Source: Spirochaetota bacterium (GTDB taxonomy: Bacteria; Spirochaetota; Spirochaetia; SZUA-6; Fen-1364). Taken from it: a DNA stretch of 32,429 bases. The stretch is taken from assembly GCA_026398635.1 (NCBI GenBank), contig JAPLSM010000360.1:1-32429 (forward strand). Reading direction: 5' to 3'. How positions within the stretch are numbered: the stretch's first letter is position 1; each line of letters opens with the position of its first letter. Positions 1-9,289 of this stretch are shown here, in pieces. Below the pieces are notes generated by a model, which saw only the letters and a program-made list of their open reading frames with translations, was not told where the DNA came from and did no database searches. Position numbers and translations under genes: made by a program.

Positions 1-120
1 GTCCCGCACGTCCACGAGCCGGACCGCCACGAGGCCCCGCTCGATCGCCCGGGCGAGTATGGACTCGCCCAGGAAGCCCGCGAACAGCCCCGGGAACAGT
101 GTCAGGACGGTGAAGGTCAT
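1..120 (-). CDS. trmD: tRNA (guanine-N1)-methyltransferase, N-terminal part only (runs off window)
   Basis: Reverse strand from 120 reads [40 protein letters not shown], typical TrmD N-terminus; ATG overlaps the rimM stop codon (ATGA). Confidence 0.88.
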   Translation of the reverse strand, partial: MTFTVLTLFPGLFAGFLGESILARAIERGLVAVRLVDVRD

Positions 121-617
121 CTCAAGACCTCGGCGTCCCGCAGCTCGACGCGGCCCGCGGCCACGTCCACCTCACCCACGAAGTGGTCCTTGAACGGCAC
201 CATGACGGTCCTCCCGTCGCCGGTCCTGACCTCCAGCAGCTGGGCGTGGCCGGTCTCGCAGACCGCGGTCACCACCCCCACCCGCTCGGCGCCCACGAAC
301 AGGCCGCACCCGCACAGGTCCGTGGCGTAGTACTCGCCATCGGCGAGCGGCGCCGCCCGGGACCGGTCCACGCAGAGCTCCCAGCCCGCGAGCGCCTGTG
401 CCGCCTCGCGGTGATCGATGCCGGCGAACTTCACCAGTACGTCGGGCAGCGCCGTACGGCAGGCCTCTACTTTCAACGTCCGCTCCGCACCGCCCCGCCG
501 CAGCACCACCTCGGCGAGGCGCAGCAGGTGGTCCGCCTCGCCCGAGTAACTGCGCACCCGCACCTCGCCCGCGGTGCCGTGCGCCGTGCGCACGACGCCG
601 ACGGCCAGACGCTCCAT
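117..617 (-). CDS. rimM: 16S rRNA processing protein RimM
   Basis: [27 protein letters not shown]... RimM-like; context rpsP-KH-rimM-trmD. Confidence 0.92.
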   Translation of the reverse strand: MERLAVGVVRTAHGTAGEVRVRSYSGEADHLLRLAEVVLRRGGAERTLKVEACRTALPDVLVKFAGIDHREAAQALAGWELCVDRSRAAPLADGEYYATDLCGCGLFVGAERVGVVTAVCETGHAQLLEVRTGDGRTVMVPFKDHFVGEVDVAAGRVELRDAEVLR

Positions 618-850
618 CAGTCGAGGATCTCGAGCGTCACCCTCTTGCCGCTGCGCGTCGATGCGGCGGCGAGCAGCGTGCGGATCGCCTTGGCGATCCG
701 GCCGTGCTTGCCGATCACCTTGCCGACGTCGGCTTCGGCGACCTTGAGCTCGAGGATGGTCGCCTTCTCGCCCTCGATCCGGTTGACGACCACGCCGGTG
801 GGGTCGTCGACGAGGATCTTGGCGATGTACTCGACCAGGTCCTTCTCCAC
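617..850 (-). CDS. khpA: KH-domain RNA-binding protein (KhpA/YlqC family)
   Basis: 77 aa with GKVIGKHGRIAKAIRTLL KH motif, between rpsP and rimM. Confidence 0.9.
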   Translation of the reverse strand: MEKDLVEYIAKILVDDPTGVVVNRIEGEKATILELKVAEADVGKVIGKHGRIAKAIRTLLAAASTRSGKRVTLEILD

Positions 851-857
851 GGCCGGC

Positions 858-1106
858 CTACTTTACCTTCTCAACGCGGTTCAGAAGCCGCCGCACCACC
901 GCCGATGGCTGCGCGCCCTTCTTCATCCAGTCGCGCACGCGCTCCACCTTGAGGGACACCTGCTTCTCCCTCTTCTCTATGGGCTGGTAGATCCCTACCT
1001 CCTCCAGCACCCGGCCGTCGCGCGGGGTGTGGGAGTCCATCACCACGACGCGGTAGAACGGCTTCCGCTTCGTCCCGAACCTCTTGAGCCTGATGCGAAC
1101 GCTCAC
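858..1106 (-). CDS. rpsP: 30S ribosomal protein S16
   Basis: MSVRIRLKRFGTKRKPFYRVVVMDSHTPRDGRVLEEVGIYQP. Confidence 0.96.
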   Translation of the reverse strand: MSVRIRLKRFGTKRKPFYRVVVMDSHTPRDGRVLEEVGIYQPIEKREKQVSLKVERVRDWMKKGAQPSAVVRRLLNRVEKVK

Positions 1107-1130
1107 CGTCTCCTCCTTGGAGTTCCGTCG

Positions 1131-2471
1131 CTAGTTCTTTCCCGTGACCCCGAGCTGCGACATGAGCCGGGCCTGGTACTTCGGATTGCGCGATGCCTTC
1201 TTCATCGCGAGGCACGTCTTCTCGAACTTCCTGATGAACCGGTTGACCGCGAACGCCGAGGTGCCGCTGCCCCGCGCGATGCGGGCCCTTCTCCCGGGCC
1301 CGATGATGCGGTGGTTCAGCCGCTCCGACGGCGTCATCGACAGGATCATCGCCTCCTCGTGGCGCATCTCCTCCTCGTCGATCTTCCCTTCGTCCACGGC
1401 CCCCGCGAGACCAGGTATCAGCTCGACCAGCGAGCGGAGGCTGCCCATCTTCCGCATCCGCCGGTACTGGTCCAGCAGGTCGACGAACGTGAATGTTTCG
1501 CCGGCCAGCTTCTCCTGCAGCGCGAAGGCCTCGGAGACCTCCATGGTCTTCTGGGCCTTCTCGACCAGGGTCACCACGTCGCCCATCCCGAGGATCCGCG
1601 AGGCGATCCGGTCGGGGTGGAACGGCTCGAGGCCGTCGAGCTTCTCACTGACCCCGATGAACTTCACCGGCCGGCCGGTGACGCTCCGGATGGACAGTGC
1701 GGCCCCGCCCCGGGTGTCCGAGTCGAACTTGCTCAGGATCACCCCGGTCAGCGCGATGCGCTCGTCGAAGGTCTTCGCGATGTCGACCGCGTTCTGGCCG
1801 GTCATCGCATCGGCGACGAGCAGCGTCTCGTCGGGCGAGCACGCGTCGCGGATCCGAACGAGCTCGGCCATCAGCCCTTCATCCACCTGCAGCCGGCCGG
1901 ACGTGTCCACGATCACCGTGTCGTAGAGGCTCCGCCGCGCATAGTCCATGGCGCCCTCGACCACCCGCACGGGGTCCGTGCCCTCTCCGCGATACACGTC
2001 GACGCCCGCCTTGCCGGCGAGCACCGCGAGCTGCTCGACCGCCGCGGGGCGCACGAGGTCGGCGGCGACCAGCAGGGGCTTGCGGCCCTGCTCCTTCAGA
2101 CGCAGCGCCAGCTTCGCCGCGGTGGTCGTCTTGCCCGACCCCTGCAGTCCCGCCATCAGGACGACCGAGACCGCGTCGGGTCCCTTCAGCGCGAGGGCCT
2201 GGTGCTCGCCGCCGAGGAGCGCCACCAGCCGGTCGTACACGACCTTGATGAACTGCTGCCCGGGCGTGACCGAGCGCACGACCTTCGCTCCAAGGGCTTC
2301 CTCCGCGGTCTGGTTGACGAACCGGCGCACCACGCGCAGGTTGACGTCCGCCTCGAGGAGGGCGACCTTGATCTCGTCGATCGCGTCCTGGATGTTCTTT
2401 TCGCTGATGTTGGCCTTCCCACCGATCTGGCGTACCAGGTCGGCGAGCTTGCCGCTGAGTTTTTCGAGCAT
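1131..2471 (-). CDS. ffh: Signal recognition particle protein Ffh
   Basis: GLQGSGKTTTAAKLA G1 motif, VDTSGRLQVDEGLM, C-terminal methionine-rich M domain. Confidence 0.96.
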   Translation of the reverse strand: MLEKLSGKLADLVRQIGGKANISEKNIQDAIDEIKVALLEADVNLRVVRRFVNQTAEEALGAKVVRSVTPGQQFIKVVYDRLVALLGGEHQALALKGPDAVSVVLMAGLQGSGKTTTAAKLALRLKEQGRKPLLVAADLVRPAAVEQLAVLAGKAGVDVYRGEGTDPVRVVEGAMDYARRSLYDTVIVDTSGRLQVDEGLMAELVRIRDACSPDETLLVADAMTGQNAVDIAKTFDERIALTGVILSKFDSDTRGGAALSIRSVTGRPVKFIGVSEKLDGLEPFHPDRIASRILGMGDVVTLVEKAQKTMEVSEAFALQEKLAGETFTFVDLLDQYRRMRKMGSLRSLVELIPGLAGAVDEGKIDEEEMRHEEAMILSMTPSERLNHRIIGPGRRARIARGSGTSAFAVNRFIRKFEKTCLAMKKASRNPKYQARLMSQLGVTGKN

Positions 2472-2551
2472 CCCGGGTCTCGCGTAAATCCTTGGCTGGC
2501 AAATCTATACCGGTGACGGGGCGGGATGTCAAGTGCGCCCCCTCGGGAGGA

Positions 2552-3760
2552 TCAGTCCGGCTCTTCCACCATGGCGATGGCATCCCGGGGACACACGTCC
2601 ACGCAGGTCGAGCAGCCGAAGCAGGTCGCGGTGTTGATGGTCGTGCGGTCGTCGGGGTGCGTGATGGAGCAGCAGTGTCCGACCTTCCAGCAGGCGCCGC
2701 AGGCGTTGCATTTTGCCAGATCGACCTCCGCGTGCCCCTGCCGGATGTGCAGCTCCGAAGCCGACTTGATGTTCCCCAGAAGCAGGTCCCGGAAGTCCCG
2801 TATGCGGGAGTACCCCATCTCCGACATGTACGCCCGAAGCCCGTCGAGGACCTTCGGCAGCCAGGCGAAGCCGCGCACCATTGTCTCGGTGCAGACCCAC
2901 ACCGCGTCGGCGCCGACCATGATTTGCTGAACGGCACTGGTGAGATCGCTCACTCCGCCCGACCCGATGACGAACGGTTCCTTCCCCAGGAACACCCGCA
3001 TTTCGTAGGTGTCCCGCAGGGCCAGGGGCCGGATCCAGGGTCCCGAGAGGCAGCCGAGGGTTATGGAATCCTGCAGGCGGTAGATGGTCCCCATGGGGTT
3101 GCGGATGTCGATGTCGGGGATGCCGAGCCGGTTCGCCACGCCGCCGACAGCCGCGGCGCCGGCCGCAAGCGACTGAAAGGCGGCCTGCGCGATCCGGCCG
3201 CCCTCCGGCGTGAGCTTCACGATCACGGGCAGTCGCGTGGCCTCGACCACGAGCTTCACGACCTTCGGCAGCTCCACGAGGTCCGAGCCGAGGCTGGCTC
3301 CGGTGGCTTTCGCCGTGCGCTCTCCCGTGGTGGACAGGTTGAAGGACATGTTGGGGCAGCACATGTTCAGTTCGATGGCGTGCGCCCCGGCGTCCTCAAA
3401 GCGCTTCGCGAGCCTTCCCCATCCCTCGTAATCCTCGCCGTCGTAGGTGATGTTGGGCATGATGAGGATGCCGCGGGTGGCCTTTCGCGCCTCCTCGCAC
3501 AGCCTGAGGCCCTCGGGGGGCGTCAGCCGTCTCTCGGCCGTGAAGATGTGCAGCCGCTGCCGCCGGAGCCACCGGTAGCGCGGCGGCTGGCTGAGGTATG
3601 GCGAGGGGTCCACGGTCAGCTTCGGGCACACCGCGGCCCAGCCACCGTCCTCGGCAGCCCTGATCTGGTCGACGGTCCGGACCGTGGGACCGGAGCCGAC
3701 GATGAACGGGTTCGCGAGCGTGAGCGGGCCGAGGCGGACGGAGAGGTTTATCGAATCCAT
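2552..3760 (-). CDS. Dihydroorotate/dihydropyrimidine dehydrogenase (PreA)-like flavoprotein with C-terminal ferredoxin domain
   Basis: MDSINLSVRLGPLTLANPFIVGSGP..., IELNMCCPNMS, VIGSGGV; Cys-rich C-terminus CNACGAC...CFGCSTCVDVCP. Confidence 0.85.
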   Translation of the reverse strand: MDSINLSVRLGPLTLANPFIVGSGPTVRTVDQIRAAEDGGWAAVCPKLTVDPSPYLSQPPRYRWLRRQRLHIFTAERRLTPPEGLRLCEEARKATRGILIMPNITYDGEDYEGWGRLAKRFEDAGAHAIELNMCCPNMSFNLSTTGERTAKATGASLGSDLVELPKVVKLVVEATRLPVIVKLTPEGGRIAQAAFQSLAAGAAAVGGVANRLGIPDIDIRNPMGTIYRLQDSITLGCLSGPWIRPLALRDTYEMRVFLGKEPFVIGSGGVSDLTSAVQQIMVGADAVWVCTETMVRGFAWLPKVLDGLRAYMSEMGYSRIRDFRDLLLGNIKSASELHIRQGHAEVDLAKCNACGACWKVGHCCSITHPDDRTTINTATCFGCSTCVDVCPRDAIAMVEEPD

Positions 3761-3771
3761 GGTGTTCCCTT

Positions 3772-5202
3772 CTAGCGAATCGTGAAGAAGTGCTGCTCCA
3801 GGTACCGCAGGCGCTCCACGGCTTCCGGCGCGTGCGCGCTCTCGGGGAACTCGCGAAGCAGCGCCGCGTAGAGGTCGCGGGAGCGTTTCAGGTCGCGGAA
3901 CGGCGATTCGGCCTCGAGCAGCTGGGCGGTGACGAACGCGGCTTCATCCATGCGCTTCCCCTTGGGGTAGCGCCGGCCGTACTCGGACAGCAGGTCGATG
4001 CCCAGCCCGACGTCGCCCTTCGCGCGGGCGGCGAGTGCCGCGTCGACGAGCACGTCGTCGATCGGTTCGGCGCTCACGGCGAGCAGCTGCCGGTGCCACG
4101 CGAGGTACCCGTCCAGGTCGCCCCGCGCAACAGCCAGGCGCGTGATGCCAACCACCGCCCGATCGCCCCACGGGGATGCGGCGCCCACGTTCTTGCGCCA
4201 GTATTTCTCGGCCGCGGCCCCGTCGCCCGTGCGGGTGTAGAGCGCCGCGATGCGGTCGTTCAGCTCGGGGTTTCCCTCCCGGTAGCCCTTGAGGTACTCG
4301 GCGATGGCCGCGTTCTCCTTGCCGAGCGCCACGAGTTTTTCCGCCCACTCGAGCCTGCCGGTCTCGAAGGCCTCCGGCACCGTCTCCCCGCCCTTGGCGG
4401 TCTGCCGCTGCACGGCTGCCGCGAAGTCCGCCTCCTCGAGCACGGCCACGCGTACGCTCTCGATGCGGGTCGCGCCGGTGGTGTTGTCCTGCTGCTGGAA
4501 ATCCAGGTCCCAGGTGCCGAGCTTCAAAGCCTTGAACGTGAAGAAGGTCTTGCCATCCTTTACGGTCCGGGCCTTGAAGGTCATGCTGTCGGTCTGGCGG
4601 TCGGCGAAGCCCAGGAACAGGAATCCGACGCCGTCGAGCCCGATCTCCATCTCGTCGCCGACCCGGGCATACACCTCGCGGACCTTCTTCGTCGAGGCCG
4701 TGGCCGACGATGGGGGCGTCGACGGGACCGAGGCTGCCGGTGCGGCCTTCGCGGCAGCAGTCGCCGTCGAAGCACCGGAGGCGGGGGCTGCCGACGCGGC
4801 GATCGCGGGCTGGGATGCGGTCGTCCTCGCGCTGGTCGTCGCGGGCGGGACGGGTGCCGGCAGCGCGATGGGCGTGCCCGGGGCAGCGATGGCCGGACGG
4901 ATCACGATACCCACCTCCGAAGGGCTGGGGACAAGGGGCATCGCCGGGGCGATAACGGCTGCGGCATCGGAAGCGGACGCGCTGCCGGAAGGAACTGGGA
5001 CGGTGCCGACCGAGTCCGTCACCGGGGGCAGCGGCAGGACAAAGGTATAGGTGGGAACGTCGCCGAGGCGCCCGCGCGCGATGAGGTAGGAGTCCATGTC
5101 GTAGAGATCAGGGGCCCGGTCCACGGCCGGGACGAATCCCGCGCACGAGGCCAGTGCGAGCGCCGCGGCGACCGGCAAAAGGACGGTCACCCTGTACCGC
5201 AT
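3772..5202 (-). CDS. Putative lipoprotein with tetratricopeptide-like C-terminal region
   Basis: Signal MRYRVTVLLPVAAALALASC with lipobox-like LASC; Ala/Ser/Pro-rich linker; repeat-like helical C-terminal half. Confidence 0.65.
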   Translation of the reverse strand: MRYRVTVLLPVAAALALASCAGFVPAVDRAPDLYDMDSYLIARGRLGDVPTYTFVLPLPPVTDSVGTVPVPSGSASASDAAAVIAPAMPLVPSPSEVGIVIRPAIAAPGTPIALPAPVPPATTSARTTASQPAIAASAAPASGASTATAAAKAAPAASVPSTPPSSATASTKKVREVYARVGDEMEIGLDGVGFLFLGFADRQTDSMTFKARTVKDGKTFFTFKALKLGTWDLDFQQQDNTTGATRIESVRVAVLEEADFAAAVQRQTAKGGETVPEAFETGRLEWAEKLVALGKENAAIAEYLKGYREGNPELNDRIAALYTRTGDGAAAEKYWRKNVGAASPWGDRAVVGITRLAVARGDLDGYLAWHRQLLAVSAEPIDDVLVDAALAARAKGDVGLGIDLLSEYGRRYPKGKRMDEAAFVTAQLLEAESPFRDLKRSRDLYAALLREFPESAHAPEAVERLRYLEQHFFTIR

Positions 5203-5259
5203 CGATTCCCCTCCCCCCCCCGGCAGTATAGCACACGCGGGGCTGGCAGGACCAGCAAA

Positions 5260-8067
5260 TCAGGTGAGCGATCCCACGGTCTCTGTCCGTGCCCGGTTTT
5301 CCAGCCTGATGGCGACCATCTTCGAGATGCCCGACTCCTCCATGGTGACCCCGTAGAGCGTGTCGGCACCGGCGACCGTGCGCTTGTTGTGCGTGATCAC
5401 CACGAACTGCGAGTTGACGGAGAACTCCTTGAGCAGCGTGATGAGCCTGCCGACGTTCTCCTCGTCCAGGGCGGCGTCAATCTCGTCGAGCAGGCAGAAC
5501 GGAGACGGCCTCACCATGTAGATGGCGAACAGCAGCGCCACACCCGTCAGCGACTTCTCTCCGCCCGACAGCAGCGAGATGTGCTCGAGTTTCTTGCCCG
5601 GCGGCTGCGCGAGGATGTCAATGCCCGACTCCAGCGGCTTGTCGGGAGTATCGAGCCGCAGCTCCGCCCGTCCACCGCCGAAAAGACGGCGGAATACCGC
5701 GTGGAAGTTGCGCTTGATCAGGTTGTAGGTGTCGAGAAACAGCTCCGTGCTCTCGCTGCGGATCTCCACCGTCACTTTTTTCAGATCCTCGCGGGCCTTC
5801 GTGAGGTCGCCGAGCTGGGCGGAGAGGAACTCGAAGCGCTCCCGCACCTCGGCGAACTCCTCGGGCGCCATCAGGTTGACCGACCCCAGCTTCCGCTGCT
5901 GTTCGCGCAGCTCCGCGAGGCGCGGCCGCAGGTCGGCCGGGGGCGCAAGGTCGGGGATCCGGGTCTCGTACTCGGAGAGGTCCCGCGAGTAGCGTTCCTG
6001 GAAGTTCGCGTACAGCTCGCGGATCTCCGTGCGGATCTCGGCGGCCTCGATCTGCAGCCGCTCGACCTCGCCCTGCACCTTCGCGAGTTCGCCGTTCTTG
6101 TCCTTGAGCTCCTGCTCCTTCACGGCCAGTTCCCGGTTCCGGCTGCCGATCTCGACCTCGATACCTGCGATCGCGGACCGTTCTGACGCTTTCTGGCGCT
6201 CGATCTCGCGCTGCTCCTCCTCGACGGCGGTGATGCGGGCTTCCGCCTCGGCGGCCCGTTCGCGGGTCTCTCCCGTGGCCCGGGCCACCTCCGCGAGCGA
6301 TTCCTCCTGCTCGGTGCGTTCACGGGCCAACCGCGCTATTTCCTGCTCGACGGAGAGGCGCTGGGTCTGAAGACGCGCGAGGTTGATCCGCAGGGCCTCG
6401 AGGGTTGTGCGGTACTCGTCGATGCGCTCGCGCAGGGCGAGGTTCTCCTTCTTCAATATGGTATTGCGCTGCCGCCGCCGGGCGATTCCGTCGAGGATCT
6501 CGTTCAGGCTGCGGTCGATTTCGCGCTTCCTCGTGATGATGCCCTCGGGGGCGACGAACTCGTCGAGGAACGAGGGCGTGTAGCGCCGGTATTCCTCGAG
6601 CAGCCCCGCGAGCGACGCGAGGCGCTCGAGGCCGGACTTCAGCGCCGCGAGGGTGCCGGCAAGCACCCGGTCGCGGTCGGCCTGCGAGACCGTTTCCCCC
6701 GAGGCGTCTTCGAGCAGCGCCGCCCGGCCCGCGAGCTGGATGCGCAGGTGCTCGAGCGCCTCGGACATGGCGCCCTCGATGCGCAGGCGCTCCGTGGACG
6801 AGTAGCCCGACTCCCGCAACCGCTGGTCGAGCTGGGTGACGATGTCCTCGGTGATGGCGCGCAGCTCGAGCCGAAGGTGCTCGCTGTCCTCTTCGAACCC
6901 GTGGATTTCCGCGTCGTTCGAGCGGGACTCCTCCTCGTTCGCGCCCACGCGTTCGGCGAAGCCCTCGATGTCCGCGTTGAAGGCCGCGATGTTGCGCTCG
7001 GTCTCGCCCGCCTGCCGGGCGAGCTCGTCGAGCGCCTCCCGACGGCGGCCCGCGTCCGCGTCGGTCTCGCCTATCTTGCGCTGCAGCGCGCGCTCGCGTG
7101 CCTCCTCGGTCTCGATCGAGCGGCCGAGCTCGGCAATGCGCTCGCGCACCATGCGCAGCGTGCCGTCCCGGGTGGTCTTCTCGAGGTCGAGCTGGTACAG
7201 GCGCTTGTTCGACTCCACCAGCTGCCGCTCCATGGAGTTGACGAGGTCGACCTGCTTCGTGATCGAGTCGGCGATGCTTTCGATGGCCGCGCGAAGGGCG
7301 TCGCGCCCCTTCTCGCGTTCGCCGAGACGCGCTTCCCGGCGGCGACGGTCGTCCATCAGCGCCTTCAGGCGCACGAGCTGCGTCTCGAGCTCGGCCTCGA
7401 AGATCTGCTCCTTCAGCGCCCGGTAGGACTCCGCCTTCTCCGCCTGTCCCTTCAGCGAGGTGTAGCTGCGCCGGACCTCCTCGAGGATGCCCTCGATGTG
7501 GCGCATGTTTTCCTCGGTGCGCTCGAGCTTGCGCTCGGCCTCCTGGCCACGCACCCGGAAGCGCGTGATGCCCGCGGCCTCTTCGAACACCAGCCGCCGG
7601 TCCTCGGGCTTGGTGGACAGCAGCTGGTCGATGCGGCCCTGCTCCATGATGGAGTAGGCGGACTTGCCGATGCCCGTATCGAAGAACAGCTCTCGCACGT
7701 CGCGGAGCTTCACGGGGTTGTTGTTGATGAAGTACTCGCTCTCCCCCGAGCGGTACAGCCGCCGGCGGATCGAGATCTCGGGGAGGTCGAGCGGGAGGAT
7801 ATCCTTCTCGTTCGACAGCACGAGGCCGACCTCGGCCACGTTGAGCGGCTTACGGGACTCGCTGCCCGCGAAGATGATGTCTTCCATGCGCTCCGCGCGC
7901 AGCGACTTCGAGGACTGCTCGCCGAGCACCCACTTCACGGCGTCGACGACATTGCTCTTGCCGCAGCCGTTGGGGCCCAGCAGGGCGGCCACCCCGTCGG
8001 AGAACTCGATACGCACCCGGTCGGCGAAGCTCTTGAAGCCGAATATCTCGAGGGTTTTAAGGAACAC
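5260..8067 (-). CDS. smc: Chromosome segregation protein SMC (likely GTG start at 8065-8067; longest ORF starts at 8106)
   Basis: VFLKTLEIFGFKSFADRVRIEF...GPNGCGKSNVVDAVKWVLGEQ; coiled coil; C-terminal LSGGEKSLTGVALLFAIY..PFCLLDEIDAALDE. SD-like GGGAGCGGAA before the GTG. Confidence 0.95.
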   Translation of the reverse strand: MFLKTLEIFGFKSFADRVRIEFSDGVAALLGPNGCGKSNVVDAVKWVLGEQSSKSLRAERMEDIIFAGSESRKPLNVAEVGLVLSNEKDILPLDLPEISIRRRLYRSGESEYFINNNPVKLRDVRELFFDTGIGKSAYSIMEQGRIDQLLSTKPEDRRLVFEEAAGITRFRVRGQEAERKLERTEENMRHIEGILEEVRRSYTSLKGQAEKAESYRALKEQIFEAELETQLVRLKALMDDRRRREARLGEREKGRDALRAAIESIADSITKQVDLVNSMERQLVESNKRLYQLDLEKTTRDGTLRMVRERIAELGRSIETEEARERALQRKIGETDADAGRRREALDELARQAGETERNIAAFNADIEGFAERVGANEEESRSNDAEIHGFEEDSEHLRLELRAITEDIVTQLDQRLRESGYSSTERLRIEGAMSEALEHLRIQLAGRAALLEDASGETVSQADRDRVLAGTLAALKSGLERLASLAGLLEEYRRYTPSFLDEFVAPEGIITRKREIDRSLNEILDGIARRRQRNTILKKENLALRERIDEYRTTLEALRINLARLQTQRLSVEQEIARLARERTEQEESLAEVARATGETRERAAEAEARITAVEEEQREIERQKASERSAIAGIEVEIGSRNRELAVKEQELKDKNGELAKVQGEVERLQIEAAEIRTEIRELYANFQERYSRDLSEYETRIPDLAPPADLRPRLAELREQQRKLGSVNLMAPEEFAEVRERFEFLSAQLGDLTKAREDLKKVTVEIRSESTELFLDTYNLIKRNFHAVFRRLFGGGRAELRLDTPDKPLESGIDILAQPPGKKLEHISLLSGGEKSLTGVALLFAIYMVRPSPFCLLDEIDAALDEENVGRLITLLKEFSVNSQFVVITHNKRTVAGADTLYGVTMEESGISKMVAIRLENRARTETVGSLT

Positions 8068-8149
8068 TTCCGCTCCCAGTTTCCGTTCGGTAGAATACCG
8101 TTCCAACGTCTACCACCCAAGCCAAGGGGTGGTCAAGGAGCGTCAGCCG

Positions 8150-8698
8150 GTGGCTGAGATCGTGTGCGGGATCGATGAGGCGGGACGGGGTCCCCTTGCC
8201 GGGCCGGTGACGGCCGCTGCGGTCATTCTGCCGCCCGACTTCCCGACCGGCATCCTCGCCGACTCCAAGGCCCTCTCCCCCGCCCGCCGGGAGGCGGCTG
8301 TCCGGGTCATCCGCGAGCGTGCGACGGCATGGGCCGTGGGATGGGCGTCGGCCGCCGAGATCGACATCCTGAACATCCACCACGCCACGCTGCTGGCGAT
8401 GCGGCTTGCGGTCGAGGGACTTGCCGTGCGGCCGTCGCTGCTGCTCGTCGACGGGCTGTTCGTGCCCGACACCGGCGTGCCCGGGCGCGCGGTCGTCAGG
8501 GGCGATGCCACGGTGCCCGAGATCATGGCTGCCTCGATCCTGGCGAAGACCGCCCGGGACGCCTGGATGGTGGCGTACGCGAAACGCGAACCGGGCTACG
8601 GATTCGAGCGTCACAAGGGGTATCCGACGGCGGAACACCGGGCAGCAATCGCGCGGCTGGGGCCTTGCGCCATCCACCGGCGCAGCTTCAGGCTCTAG
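8150..8698 (+). CDS. rnhB: Ribonuclease HII
   Basis: GTG start with AAGGAG SD; IVCGIDEAGRGPLAGPVTAAAVIL, ASILAKTARD, YGFERHKGYPT. Confidence 0.93.
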   Translation: MAEIVCGIDEAGRGPLAGPVTAAAVILPPDFPTGILADSKALSPARREAAVRVIRERATAWAVGWASAAEIDILNIHHATLLAMRLAVEGLAVRPSLLLVDGLFVPDTGVPGRAVVRGDATVPEIMAASILAKTARDAWMVAYAKREPGYGFERHKGYPTAEHRAAIARLGPCAIHRRSFRL

Positions 8699-8720
8699 AC
8701 AAGATGTCTGAACCGCGCGA

Positions 8721-8772
8721 GGGCATGGATGCCCAAGGTCGGCCGAGCGCAGGGATGCGCGTAAGGCCGACC
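8721..8772. terminator. Compound hairpin between convergent rnhB and the DUF3276 gene; possible bidirectional terminator or dispersed palindromic repeat
   Basis: GGGCAtggaTGCCC at 8721-8734, then GGTCGGCC (8737-8744) pairing with GGCCGACC (8765-8772), with inner GCGC-AGGGAT-GCGC. Confidence 0.5.
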
Positions 8773-8837
8773 AGCAGCCATGGGCTCCCGTCATGCTTCG
8801 CGTGACTGCCGCCCTCGGGATGGCGCTCGCGGCGCGG

Positions 8838-9071
8838 TTACCGCCGGCGCATGAAGCCGACGGCCTTCTCCATGCCCTCGAGGAATGTGGCGAGGTCTTC
8901 CTTGAAGACGATGATCTGCCGGCGCTCGAACCGGTCCGTCTCCTCGCCCAGCCGGCGCGACTCGACGATGTTGAGGAAGTGGTCGCCGAACCGGTTCTCC
9001 TTCACGTTGAAGAAGTAGGTTCGCTTGTTCGTGTCCGCCTTGGCGGTGAAGATCTCGCCCCTGGTACCCAT
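8838..9071 (-). CDS. DUF3276/PUR-domain nucleic-acid-binding protein
   Basis: MGTRGEIFTAKADTNKRTYFFNVKENRFGDHFLNIVESRR...; GGAG SD before ATG at 9071. Confidence 0.75.
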   Translation of the reverse strand: MGTRGEIFTAKADTNKRTYFFNVKENRFGDHFLNIVESRRLGEETDRFERRQIIVFKEDLATFLEGMEKAVGFMRRR

Positions 9072-9160
9072 GGTGGTCGCTCCGTGGCCCGGACTGTAGC
9101 AGAAGGGCCGACCCTCAACAATCGCGCGTACCGCGCCATGGCAAATACGCCATGGCGGGA

Positions 9161-9190
9161 TTGACACCCCCTGCGCACGCCCCGTACATT
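9161..9190 (+). promoter_or_regulatory. Probable sigma70-type promoter for tRNA-Gly
   Basis: TTGACA (9161-9166) - 18 nt - TACATT (9185-9190), just upstream of the tRNA 5' end at 9202. Confidence 0.6.
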
Positions 9191-9201
9191 GCCCCCGTCC
9201 C

Positions 9202-9273
9202 GCGCCCGTCGTATAACGGCTATTACCTCAGCCCTCCAAGCTGAAGACGTGGGTTCGACTCCCATCGGGCGCT
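9202..9273 (+). tRNA. tRNA-Gly(TCC)
   Basis: GCGCCCG/CGGGCGC acceptor stem, anticodon arm TCAGC-CCTCCAA-GCTGA, T-arm GTGGG-TTCGACT-CCCAT. Confidence 0.93.
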
Positions 9274-9289
9274 TCGTGCGATCCTCCCC

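Noticed and set aside
183-2516. 777-aa plus-strand ORF over rimM/khpA/rpsP/ffh
   Set aside because: Antisense shadow ORF in high-GC DNA; low-complexity His/Arg/Leu-rich translation over confidently identified genes.
3790-6186. 798-aa plus-strand ORF over the lipoprotein and smc
   Set aside because: Antisense shadow ORF; the opposite strand encodes a recognisable SMC C-terminus.
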